42,993 nucleotides of DNA from an uncultured Clostridia bacterium. Its GTDB lineage: Bacteria > Bacillota > Clostridia > Christensenellales > Aristaeellaceae. Location: contig CANQEW010000021.1 in assembly GCA_947596085.1 (NCBI GenBank), positions 1-42,993 on the forward strand, written 5' to 3'. Made by a program: the position numbers and the translations under genes. This document shows positions 25,551 to 37,566 of this stretch, one piece after another; position 1 is the first letter of the stretch; every line of letters begins with the position of its first letter. A model generated the notes under the pieces. It was not told the DNA's origin, made no database searches, and saw nothing but the letters and a program-made list of their open reading frames with translations.

Positions 25551-26686
25551 TGTACGACGTGATGGGCATCGTATACACCTCGAAGGATAACCTCAACCTG
25601 CGCGAGCTGACCACCAACCGCGCCGTCGCCGCGCTGCCCGTGGCGGGCCGCTACCGCATCATCGACTTCACCCTGTCCAACCTGGTGAACTCCGGCGTGC
25701 GCAACGTGGGCGTCATCGCGCAGAAGAACTACCACTCCCTGATGGACCATCTGGGAAGCGGCAAGGACTGGGACCTGCACACCCGCAACAACGGCCTGTT
25801 CATCCTGCCCCCCTTCCTCACGCGGGAAAATGGCGGCGAGTATTCCGGTCTGATCGAGGCGCTGCGCGCGAACTTTGACTATCTGCGCCGCTCCCGCCAG
25901 CCCTACGTGATCGTCACCAACAGCGACTACGTGTGCAACACCTCCTTCGAGCCGATGATCGAGGCGCACATGAAGAACGGCGCGGACATCACGATGATGT
26001 ACATCAAGGTCAGGCCGGAGCATCTGGAATTCTCCAGCTCCGTGACCAGCAACCATACCTACCTGGACGTCGCCGGCGACGGCATTGTCAAGGACATCGA
26101 GGTCAACCCGAACGCGGCCAACTTCCGCAACCTGAGCATGAACGTGTTCATCATCAAGCGGACGCTGCTGATGCACCTGGTGGACCAGGCCGCCTCCCGC
26201 GGCGCGAAGGACTTCGATTCCGAGATCCTGCGCCCCTACATCGAATCTCAGGCGCTCAAGATCATGGGCTTCGAGTTCACCGGCTACTTCCGCCGCATCG
26301 AGACGATTAAGGGCTACTTCAAGTTCAACCTTGACCTGCTCGACGCCGACGTGCGCCAGGAGCTCTTCGCCACCCGCCCGGTCTACACCAAGACCCGCGA
26401 CGACGCGCCCGCGCTCTACCGCACCGGGGCCAGCGTTAAGAACTCGCTGGTGGCCGACGGCTGCGTGATCGAGGGCTCGGTAGAGAACTGCGTTCTCTTC
26501 CGCGGCGTGCATGTGGGCCGCGGCGCGAAGATCAAGGACTGCATCGTCATGCAAGACAGCTACGTGGAGGACGAGGTCGAGATGGAGAACGTGATCCTCG
26601 ACAAGGAGGTCACCGTGCGCGCACACGGCCGGCTGATCGGCCAGCGCCAGTACCCCATCGTTATCGGCAAGAACGTCACGCTGTAA
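25550..26686 (+). CDS. glgD: glucose-1-phosphate adenylyltransferase subunit GlgD
   Basis: A 378-residue homologue of GlgC in which the N-terminal catalytic loop is lost: the GGQGSRLG motif is replaced by a segment beginning YTSKDNLNLRELTTNRAVAALP, as in Firmicutes GlgD. The rest keeps GRYRIIDFTLSNLVNSG and the C-terminal beta-helix repeats (KNSLVADGCVIEGSV...). GlgD is non-catalytic or weakly catalytic and stimulates GlgC in the heteromer. AAAGGAGG lies 7 bases before the ATG, and the start overlaps the glgC stop. glgA follows after 25 bases. Confidence 0.95.
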
Positions 26687-26711
26687 GTTTTTCGAATTTA
26701 AGGAGGACGCC

Positions 26712-28160
26712 ATGAAAATTCTGTTTGCCACTTCCGAGTGCGTGCCCTTCATCAAGACGGGCGGCCTTGCCGACGTCGTGGGCGCGCTGCCAAAGGAACT
26801 GATCAAGTCCGGCGCGGACGTGCGCGTCATCCTGCCGCTGTACAAGACCATGGACGTCGAGTGGCGCAAGCAGCTCAAGATTCTGTTCAACTTTGATGTG
26901 AATCTGGGCTGGCGCCGCCAGTACGTGGGCATCCTTTCGCTGCAGTATGAGGGCATCACCTTCTACTTCGTGGACAACGAGCAGTACTTCGGCCGGGATT
27001 ACATCTACGGTTCGGGCACCGACGAGGGCGAGAGATACGCCTACTTCTGCCGCGCCGTGCTGGAGTCGCTGCCCAAGCTGGACTTCATTCCGGACATCAT
27101 CCACTGCAACGACTGGCAGACCGGCCTGATCCCGGCGATGCTGAAGGTGCAGTACAACAACCTGGAGCTCTACAAGGGCATCAAGACGGTGTATACCATC
27201 CACAACCTGAAGTTCCAGGGCATCTTCCCCATCGACTTCATCGAGGAGCTGCTGGGCCTGGGTTCGCTGGCCTACACCAGCGACAGCCTGGAGTTCTACG
27301 GCATGTGCTCCTTCATGAAGGGCGGCATCGTGTTCTCGGACGAGGTCACCACCGTCAGCCCGACCTACGCCGAAGAAATCCAGACGGCCTACTACGGCGA
27401 GCGGCTGGACGGCCTGCTGCGCTCCCGCGCGGACAACCTCTGCGGCATCCTCAACGGCATCGACACCATGGAGTACGATCCCGCCACCGACCCGATGCTC
27501 AAGGTCAACTACACCGCCGACAGTTTCAAGATGAAGGTGCAGAACAAGCTGGCGCTGCAGAAGGAGCTGGGTCTGAAGCAGGACGCGGATATTCCGATGA
27601 TCGGCATGGTCAGCCGGCTGTCCGGCCAAAAGGGCTTCGACCTGGTGGAATGCGTGTTCGAGGGCATCATGAACACCGGGGCGCAGGTCGTGGTGCTGGG
27701 CATGGGCGAGAGCAAGTACATCGACCTGTTCAGCTGGGCCCAGTGGCGCTACGGCGGGCAGGTTGCGGCATGCTTCCAGATGAACAACCCGCTGGCGCAC
27801 AAGATCTACGGCGCTTGCGACCTGTTCCTGATGCCGTCGATGTTCGAACCCTGCGGCCTGAGCCAGCTGATTTCGCTGCGCTACGGCACGCTGCCCATCA
27901 CCCGCGAGACCGGCGGCCTGCGCGACACCGTGCTGGCATACAACGAGTACACCGGTGCGGGCAACGGCTTCACCTTCCTCAACTACAACGCACACGACAT
28001 GCTCTACGTGATCGAGCAGGCCGTAAAGATGTACGCGGAGGATCGGGAAACCTTCTCCAAGTTGGCCATTCGCGCGATGAAGGGCCAATACGGCTGGGAC
28101 GGCTCCGCGAAGAAGTACATGGAGCTCTACCAAAAGCTGTGCGAGGAGCCTGCGGAGTAA
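26712..28160 (+). CDS. glgA: glycogen synthase (ADP-glucose-dependent) GlgA
   Basis: A 482-residue GT5 glycosyltransferase that extends alpha-1,4-glucan chains from ADP-glucose. It starts with the family signature KILFATSECVPFIKTGGLADV (KTGGL at 15-19 contacts ADP), shows HCNDWQTGLIP, TIHNLKFQGIF and, in the C-terminal Rossmann domain, GMVSRLSGQKGFDL and the catalytic-region MPSMFEPCGLSQL. AAGGAGG precedes the ATG. It is the last gene of the glgCDA operon; branching enzyme (glgB) and phosphorylase (glgP) are not in this window. Confidence 0.96.
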   Translation: MKILFATSECVPFIKTGGLADVVGALPKELIKSGADVRVILPLYKTMDVEWRKQLKILFNFDVNLGWRRQYVGILSLQYEGITFYFVDNEQYFGRDYIYGSGTDEGERYAYFCRAVLESLPKLDFIPDIIHCNDWQTGLIPAMLKVQYNNLELYKGIKTVYTIHNLKFQGIFPIDFIEELLGLGSLAYTSDSLEFYGMCSFMKGGIVFSDEVTTVSPTYAEEIQTAYYGERLDGLLRSRADNLCGILNGIDTMEYDPATDPMLKVNYTADSFKMKVQNKLALQKELGLKQDADIPMIGMVSRLSGQKGFDLVECVFEGIMNTGAQVVVLGMGESKYIDLFSWAQWRYGGQVAACFQMNNPLAHKIYGACDLFLMPSMFEPCGLSQLISLRYGTLPITRETGGLRDTVLAYNEYTGAGNGFTFLNYNAHDMLYVIEQAVKMYAEDRETFSKLAIRAMKGQYGWDGSAKKYMELYQKLCEEPAE

Positions 28161-28174
28161 AATGATTCACGCAA

Positions 28175-28199
28175 AGCGCCGGGCAATTTGCCCGGCGCT
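28175..28199. repeat. GC-rich palindrome, inverted copy of the one at 11105-11129
   Basis: Twelve-base arms around a single central base. The 23-base core (28176-28198) is the exact reverse complement of 11106-11128. Here it lacks a T tail and is followed by a separate, better terminator. Confidence 0.8.
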
Positions 28200-28210
28200 C
28201 TGCGTATACC

Positions 28211-28241
28211 GAAAAGGAGACTGCCAAGCAGTCTCCTTTTC
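28211..28241. terminator. bidirectional terminator between glgA and the L,D-transpeptidase gene
   Basis: Perfect 14-bp stem GAAAAGGAGACTGC (28211-28224) with GCAGTCTCCTTTTC (28228-28241) and a 3-base loop. Its A-rich and T-rich arm ends supply a U tract in both directions. It lies 2 bases from the stop codon of the minus-strand gene. Confidence 0.85.
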
Positions 28242-28243
28242 AA

Positions 28244-30307
28244 TCAGTACACCACCACCGTCGTATGCTGTGGGCAGTTGTTGTAAATCCACTTCGCGTC
28301 CTCCACGCTCAAGCGCACGCAGCCGTGAGAGGCCTTCCTGCCCAAATTGTTCACCGAACTCTGGGTCACGGGGCCGCCCTTCTGGTTGTACAGCACCGAG
28401 TGGAACATGATGTCGCCCTCGATGTAGTAGGCGTACTGCGCCCAGCAGGAGAACTTCTTGAAGTAGTGCCAGCGCGCGCCGGGGCAGGTGGAAGCCTTGT
28501 AGGTGCCCTTGGGCGTCGGCGTGGCGTTCCGTCCGGTGGAGCACTTCATCGTGCGCACCAGTTCGGTGTAGTTGCCGTCCGCGTCCGGCGCGTAGGCGTA
28601 GACGCGCTGGTCGTCGATGGACACGCGCAACTCGTAGGGCTTGAGCGCCTTGAGCGCGTTTCCGGAGAAAAGCACCTGCATCGTCGCGATGTCCGCCACA
28701 CCCGTCTCCGGCAGCTTGTTGCGCCGCTGGAAGGCCGTGACCGCCGTCGCGGTCTGCTCGCCGAAGTTGCCATCCGGCGCGGTGTAGAGGTATTCCAGGC
28801 CGCTCAATCTGCGCTGCAGGCGCATCACGTCGCTGCCGCTGTCGCCGCTGGACATCTGTGCGGGCACCATCGGGAAGCTGAGCGAATAGAAGTCGTCCAA
28901 CAGGATCGGGTCCGCCACGCCATTGACGACCACCCTGAGCTGGTCGCTCAGATCGGCGTCCGGCGCGATGGTCGGATTGTCCGCATGCAGCCGCGCCGCC
29001 TCGATATCGCGCATATAGCTCTGCAGATTCTCGACCGCCGTCTGCGTGGCCGCGCCGTAGTCCCCGTCGGTGGAGACGGTGGTGAAGCCCAGTTCGCGCA
29101 GCCGCGTCTGGAGCCGCTCGACCGATTCGCCCGTGGAGCCGGCGGACAGCATGGAGTTGTCCGGCGCCTGGGCGCTGCCGGAGAAGATCCTGCTCTGCGT
29201 CGCGACGTCCGCCACGCCAGTCTGCTCGATGCCGTTGTAGTATTGGAAGATGCGCACCGAGCGCGCGGTGTTGCTGCCGAAGTTGCCGTCGGCGGGCTCC
29301 GTGGAGCAGCCCAGCGACGCGAGTCTGCGCTGCAGGCGGATCACGTCGTCGCCGCTATCGCCGTAGCGAAGCTCGCGGCGCGCGCTCCGATAGGCATCCG
29401 AGTAGAGGTATGCCTGCAGCAGCGCGTCCGCGATGCCGTCCACGCGAGTGACGGGCGCGAGGCGTATCTGATCCGCCGCCACCTCCATCGGGGGCGCGGT
29501 CGGCTGTACGGCGGCTTCGGCGACGGCGTCGCGCGGCCGCAGGTTCAGCGTGTGCTCACTGAACGCGTACAGTGCCTCCGGTTCGGCCGTGGGAGCCGCC
29601 GTGGGTTCCGCCATGGCAGCCGTTGTCGATTCCGGCCGGGCGTCGATCAGGTCCTGCTCGAGCGCGCGGACGTAGTTCTCCACCGCCTCCACGGCGCTGC
29701 GGGTCTGCTCGCCATAGTAGCCATCGGACGCGCCGTCCAGGAAGCCGAGCTCGATCAGGCGCTGTTGCAGGCGTTGCGTCGCCGCACCGTTCTTGCCCTC
29801 AGAGAGCTCGGGATAGAAGGGCGTGGATACGCGAATGAGTTTCACCTTGAAACCATCCGCCGCCCACTCGGACAGGGAGCCGTCCGCGCCGGGAGCGGCG
29901 TAGCTGCGGGCGGTGGCGATGGCCACGTCCACGGCCTTGGCAAGCGATTCGGAGTCGCTTCCCGCCGTGCGCGCGGCGTCGGTGACGATCCCGCCGAGCC
30001 AGCTCTGCAGCGCGTCCCAATCGCTCACGGGCTCCCCCACGAGCTCGAAGCGAAATTCGCAGCCATAGTTTACGCCGTTCACATTGATTTCACAGGCGAC
30101 GTCGTGGGTATCGACCTCGACGCCGTCCTCATAGGTATTTTCGTATGTGATCTCGGTGGTGCTGGGCACGTCGCCGGGATTCATCAGCTTCGTAATATCC
30201 GCCTGCCACTCCCCCTCAGCGGCCGGCTCCGCCTGACTGATGAGCGCCAGGGAGCTCAGTAGCACCGCCGCGATGAGGACCGCAAGCGCCATGCGAATCC
30301 GTTTCAT
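28244..30307 (-). CDS. L,D-transpeptidase (YkuD) with four peptidoglycan-binding repeats
   Basis: A 687-residue secreted protein with a signal peptide (1-26). Four PG_binding_1 repeats, each with [LY]x(G)xxGxxVxRLQxRLxxLG...DGxxGxxT, lie near 168-215, 314-375, 387-434 and 486-545. A Pro/Thr/Ala linker (225-275) separates the first two. The YkuD catalytic domain (about 555-687) has H636 and the active-site SHGCVRL (660-666) with nucleophile C663. Such enzymes make 3-3 cross-links in peptidoglycan or attach proteins to it. CGGAGG precedes the ATG at 7 bases. It is a single-gene unit. A sporulation or stationary-phase role is possible but not shown. Confidence 0.9.
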   Translation of the reverse strand: MKRIRMALAVLIAAVLLSSLALISQAEPAAEGEWQADITKLMNPGDVPSTTEITYENTYEDGVEVDTHDVACEINVNGVNYGCEFRFELVGEPVSDWDALQSWLGGIVTDAARTAGSDSESLAKAVDVAIATARSYAAPGADGSLSEWAADGFKVKLIRVSTPFYPELSEGKNGAATQRLQQRLIELGFLDGASDGYYGEQTRSAVEAVENYVRALEQDLIDARPESTTAAMAEPTAAPTAEPEALYAFSEHTLNLRPRDAVAEAAVQPTAPPMEVAADQIRLAPVTRVDGIADALLQAYLYSDAYRSARRELRYGDSGDDVIRLQRRLASLGCSTEPADGNFGSNTARSVRIFQYYNGIEQTGVADVATQSRIFSGSAQAPDNSMLSAGSTGESVERLQTRLRELGFTTVSTDGDYGAATQTAVENLQSYMRDIEAARLHADNPTIAPDADLSDQLRVVVNGVADPILLDDFYSLSFPMVPAQMSSGDSGSDVMRLQRRLSGLEYLYTAPDGNFGEQTATAVTAFQRRNKLPETGVADIATMQVLFSGNALKALKPYELRVSIDDQRVYAYAPDADGNYTELVRTMKCSTGRNATPTPKGTYKASTCPGARWHYFKKFSCWAQYAYYIEGDIMFHSVLYNQKGGPVTQSSVNNLGRKASHGCVRLSVEDAKWIYNNCPQHTTVVVY

Positions 30308-30548
30308 CGAGATACCTCCGAATTGGTTTCTCAGCCGGTTTTTCGGCTGCAATACTCTGACGCAATTATACCTCGATTTGTTGCGGACATATAGACTAAC
30401 AATTTGTTCTTTCCGGAACAAAAAATGGAACTCGCGTTCCGGTGCATAGGATATTACAATTCTTTGTGGAAATTGCACCACTGGGAAAGGTTCTGTCGTG
30501 CACCCACAGACGACTACCGTCGCCACCTTCCCCTCTACCCTGACATCA
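30308..30548. other. intergenic regulatory region upstream of the L,D-transpeptidase gene
   Basis: On the minus strand a consensus TATAAT lies at 30370-30365, with only a weak -35. Upstream of it are closely spaced inverted GGAAC/GTTCC elements (about 30415-30440) and the pair GGTGCA/TGCACC (about 30440-30480), which could be operators. I see no gene on either strand. Confidence 0.4.
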
Positions 30549-30598
30549 TTGCGAAAAAGCGGCCGAAGTCTTTTTAAGCTTCGGCCGCTTTTTCGCAA
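30549..30598. terminator. terminator of the atp operon, 20-bp arms
   Basis: A near-perfect long dyad: TTGCGAAAAAGCGGCCGAAG (30549-30568) with its complement (30579-30598) around a 10-base A/T-rich loop. The runs of five A and five T inside the arms give a U tract in both directions. It begins 9 bases after the atpC stop. Confidence 0.85.
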
Positions 30599-30606
30599 AT
30601 CAACTT

Positions 30607-30867
30607 TCAATCTTCCCAGCGGAAATCCGTGGTCAGAATGCGAACATGATTCTGGGATACGTGCATCATGCCGCCGGAAATGTGGGCGCGGCGCACCGCG
30701 CCGTCCGCGGTTACGCGGGCCTCGCCGCTGCCAAGCGCCGCCGCGAAATCGATGTGGCGCGGAAGAATGGCGATTTCACCCTCCGTGGTGCGCACCATCA
30801 CGCGGTCGGCCTCGCCCTCGTACATCTGCTGGGTGGGCATGACGATGGTCAGTTTGAGCTTGTCCAT
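30607..30867 (-). CDS. atpC: F-type ATP synthase epsilon subunit, short form without the C-terminal domain
   Basis: An 86-residue protein, where usual epsilon subunits have about 130-140. It contains the whole N-terminal beta-sandwich (LTIVMPTQQMYEGEAD, TTEGEIAILPRHIDF, AHISGGMMHVSQNHVRIL) that attaches to gamma and the c-ring. It ends exactly where the C-terminal helical hairpin, the ATPase-inhibitory and ATP-sensing part, would begin. The stop is followed within 9 bases by the operon terminator, so there is no frameshifted remainder. The ATG is 1 base after the atpD stop. It is the last gene of the atp operon. Confidence 0.93.
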   Translation of the reverse strand: MDKLKLTIVMPTQQMYEGEADRVMVRTTEGEIAILPRHIDFAAALGSGEARVTADGAVRRAHISGGMMHVSQNHVRILTTDFRWED

Positions 30868-30868
30868 A

Positions 30869-33125
<2,257 letters not shown>

Positions 33126-33128
33126 CGC

Positions 33129-34658
<1,530 letters not shown>

Positions 34659-34674
34659 AAAATCGGACCTTCCT

Positions 34675-35211
34675 TTATTCGCTCTCGATAAGGCTGCGCC
34701 GCATGCGCTCCAGTCGCGTGCGGATGCTGTTGTCGTATCTCCTGCCCTCCACGTCCACGCGCAGGCCGCCGATCAGGCTCGGGTCCACCGAGGCGCGCAG
34801 AGAGAGCTTCCGGCCCAGCATGGCCTCGAACTTCTCGCGCACGGCGTTGATCTGATCCTCGCTCAGCGGGGCGGCGGAGGTCACCTCGGCCTCGACCACG
34901 CCGCAGAGCTCGTTGTAGCGGTCGCGGAACACGCCGGCACACTCGATAAAGCGATCCATCGCGCCGCGGCCCGTGAGCAGCTTCATGAAGTTCAGCACGT
35001 AGGGGTGCACCGAATCCGCGAACGCCGCGTCCAGCAGGGCCTTGCGCTCCTCCGGCTCAATCGAGCGGGTGCACAGCAGGCGGATGTAGTCGGGCTCCCG
35101 CCGAAAGCATTCGGTCAGCTCCGCGAGCTGCGCGAGAAACGCTTCCTCCCTGTGCTCCTCCCGGGCGAGCTCAAACAGCGCGTTTCCATACTCTCTGGCA
35201 AAGTGCGTCAC
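34675..35211 (-). CDS. atpH: F-type ATP synthase delta subunit
   Basis: A 178-residue OSCP/delta protein that links the peripheral stalk to the top of F1: an N-terminal six-helix bundle ([12 protein letters not shown]...) and the conserved C-terminal [33 protein letters not shown] (in part). The start is GTG at 35211, overlapping the atpF stop by four bases (GTGA), with GGGGGA 6 bases upstream. Confidence 0.94.
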   Translation of the reverse strand: MTHFAREYGNALFELAREEHREEAFLAQLAELTECFRREPDYIRLLCTRSIEPEERKALLDAAFADSVHPYVLNFMKLLTGRGAMDRFIECAGVFRDRYNELCGVVEAEVTSAAPLSEDQINAVREKFEAMLGRKLSLRASVDPSLIGGLRVDVEGRRYDNSIRTRLERMRRSLIESE

Positions 35212-35711
35212 TTGTCATCCCCCGCATTCCGAAGGAAGTCCTCGACCAGCGCGTCCTGATCGGCATCGCCGATCTCCCGGCCCACCATCTTCTCCGCGAT
35301 ATCCACGGCCATGCCGGAGAGCTCGCGCTTGAGCTCGGTGAACGCCTTGAGGCGCTCCTGGCTGATCTCCGCCTCCGCCTTCTGCTTGATGTGGCTCGCC
35401 TGACTGCGCGCGTCGCCCAGAATCTCGTCGCCCTTGCGGTTGGCTTCGTCCACGGCGGAGCGCACCAGGCGATCCGCTTCGTCGCGGGCGCTGGCCATGC
35501 GCTGCGTGTATTCCTCTTTCATCTCCGAAGCGCTCGCGCGATCCGCGTCCGCCGCCGCGTAGATGCCGTCGATCTCCTGTTGACGCCTGGCCAGTATGTT
35601 CTGCACCGGCTTGAACAGGAACTTCTTCATCAGAAGCATCAGGATCAAGAGATTGCAGATCTGGGCAATCAGCGTCCACGGCGCGAGCGATACAAACTGT
35701 TGAAACTCCAC
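35208..35711 (-). CDS. atpF: F-type ATP synthase b subunit
   Basis: A 167-residue peripheral stalk subunit: one N-terminal membrane helix (about 10-29, LIAQICNLLILMLLMKKFLF) followed by a long charged coiled coil typical of b subunits. The start is GTG at 35711 with GGGAGG about 8 bases upstream. It lies 34 bases after atpE, the usual position. Confidence 0.94.
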   Translation of the reverse strand: MEFQQFVSLAPWTLIAQICNLLILMLLMKKFLFKPVQNILARRQQEIDGIYAAADADRASASEMKEEYTQRMASARDEADRLVRSAVDEANRKGDEILGDARSQASHIKQKAEAEISQERLKAFTELKRELSGMAVDIAEKMVGREIGDADQDALVEDFLRNAGDDK

Positions 35712-35745
35712 GCTATCTTCCTCCCGTGTCGCTTCTCGGCAGCCG

Positions 35746-36042
<297 letters not shown>

Positions 36043-36045
36043 TCA

Positions 36046-36789
36046 TCACTCGCACGCGGACTTGATGTAGCTCATGGTCAGCATGGAGAAAATGAAGGCT
36101 TGAAGCACGCTGGTGAAAAGGTCGAAGTAGATCGACAGCACCGCCGGAATGCCCACGGCAAAGATGGGAATGTGGCTGAGCACCTCGCCCAGCGCGCCGG
36201 GCAGCAGTCCCAGCACCATGGCCGACAGCGTGCTCAGCGCGCCGTAGATCAGCAGCGTCACCACCGAGCCGGAGGCGATGTTACCGAAGTGACGAAACGC
36301 CATCGACACGGGCGTGGCGATCTCGGAGATGATGTTGAGGGGGGTCATCACGAAGACGGGCTCGGTGTAGCCCTTGAGATAGCCGCCGATGCCGTTGGTG
36401 CGAATTTTGTAATAGGTGATCATCACAAAGGTCATCAGCGCCCAGGCCGCGGTGGTGGACAAATCGCTGGTCGGCGCGTAGAGGCCGATCAGGCTCGAGA
36501 GGCTGCAAAACGCCGACAGGGAAAACAGCGCACCGATGTAGGGCACGTAGCCCATGAAGCGCTCGCCCATGTTGTTTTTTACGAGATCGGTCACCATGCC
36601 GACCAGATACTCGGCCACCACCTGGCGCTTGCTCTCCGCGTGCACCTTGAGGTCACGCGTCAGGAAGATGCAGATCAGCGTGATCACCGCCATCACGATC
36701 CACGTATTGACGATGGTCTCCGTGATCGGGATGCCCCCGAAGATGGGAATTTCGAAAAATATCTTCGCGCCATGTACTTCCAGATTCAT
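36046..36789 (-). CDS. atpB: F-type ATP synthase a subunit
   Basis: A 247-residue membrane protein with about six helices that forms the ion half-channels next to the c-ring. The essential Arg is R166 in SMAFRHFGNIASG; the helix before it reads TPLNIISEIATP. The C-terminus (LSIYFDLFTSVLQAFIFSMLTMSYI) carries the usual polar residues. AAGGAGA precedes the ATG. It is followed by atpE after 42 bases. Confidence 0.96.
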   Translation of the reverse strand: MNLEVHGAKIFFEIPIFGGIPITETIVNTWIVMAVITLICIFLTRDLKVHAESKRQVVAEYLVGMVTDLVKNNMGERFMGYVPYIGALFSLSAFCSLSSLIGLYAPTSDLSTTAAWALMTFVMITYYKIRTNGIGGYLKGYTEPVFVMTPLNIISEIATPVSMAFRHFGNIASGSVVTLLIYGALSTLSAMVLGLLPGALGEVLSHIPIFAVGIPAVLSIYFDLFTSVLQAFIFSMLTMSYIKSACE

Positions 36790-36810
36790 GAAAAATCTCC
36801 TTCGGTACGT

Positions 36811-37239
36811 CTATTCTTTCATGTCGCTACCGCCCTTGACCCGCCGCGATCCCAGCCAATTCGCGGCCAGAATCGCGATCTGCGGGAAGACCAGCGGAAC
36901 CATGCATGCGATCCAATTGAGCTTGAGCGCCGCGATGCCCAGCACCAGCAGCGCCGCGCCTCCAACCATCCGCAGCGTGTAGCTCCGGCGCATCCGAAGC
37001 TTCGCCAGGTTCACCTGCTCGACGCTCTGCGCGTCTGGCGTCTCGGCAATGCGCTGCACGGTGCGCCCCAGGAGATAGAAATTCCCCACCGCGAGCAGAT
37101 CGCCGTACAGGGCGCTCAGGAGCGCGCGCAGGTCGAAGTGTCCGGCCAGTGCGAACACGGCAAGCATCACGGCTGTGAGAACCAGCGTTCCCAGCGCAAC
37201 TTTGCGCGTCTCGCGCCGGACGGCCTGTTGTGGTTTCAC
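36811..37239 (-). CDS. atpI: ATP synthase I-like membrane protein
   Basis: A 142-residue protein with four hydrophobic segments (near 16-34, 41-58, 88-102, 105-124), in the position of atpI before atpB. AtpI-type proteins assist c-ring assembly or ion uptake and are poorly conserved, so the name rests mainly on position and topology. The start chosen is GTG at 37239, 7 bases after GGGGAGA. An ATG at 37365 would add 42 polar residues and has no binding site. Confidence 0.7.
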   Translation of the reverse strand: MKPQQAVRRETRKVALGTLVLTAVMLAVFALAGHFDLRALLSALYGDLLAVGNFYLLGRTVQRIAETPDAQSVEQVNLAKLRMRRSYTLRMVGGAALLVLGIAALKLNWIACMVPLVFPQIAILAANWLGSRRVKGGSDMKE

Positions 37240-37374
37240 GGACAACTCTCCCCTTTTCGGCGGCGATTTGGATCTCTCAGAAGGGCAATGCAATTCTCCA
37301 CCTATTTCGCCATTAAATATTCTTGCTTTTGTCTTTGTTTCCTCCCACGTTTTTTCATAATCCAAAATTTAATA

Positions 37375-37403
37375 ATCATAGCGGAGCGATTGCAGCCTGG
37401 AAA
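37375..37403 (-). promoter_or_regulatory. putative promoter of the atp operon
   Basis: On the minus strand TTTCCA (37403-37398), 17 bases, TATGAT (37380-37375). The leader to atpI is about 130 bases. The 327-base region 37240-37566 otherwise contains only the divergent deacetylase promoter. Confidence 0.5.
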
Positions 37404-37488
37404 CCTGCGATCCTTCCACTCTTTCGGGTTGCGTCGAATTTGTCGCAACATATGACCATAACGTCAAATTTTCTCCACAATTGTTGAA

Positions 37489-37517
37489 TTGACGAAACTG
37501 CCGTACGATGGTAAAAT
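37489..37517 (+). promoter_or_regulatory. SigA promoter of the polysaccharide deacetylase gene
   Basis: TTGACG (37489-37494), 17 bases, TAAAAT (37512-37517), about 50 bases before the start codon. Confidence 0.7.
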
Positions 37518-37566
37518 ATGATGAAGATTATTCTATAATATGAAAAGATTTTTTGAGGAAATACAT

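Noticed and set aside
30498-30842. Plus-strand open frame over the atp terminator and atpC
   Set aside because: It reads through the terminator dyad and the antisense of atpC, with no start signals or protein-like composition.
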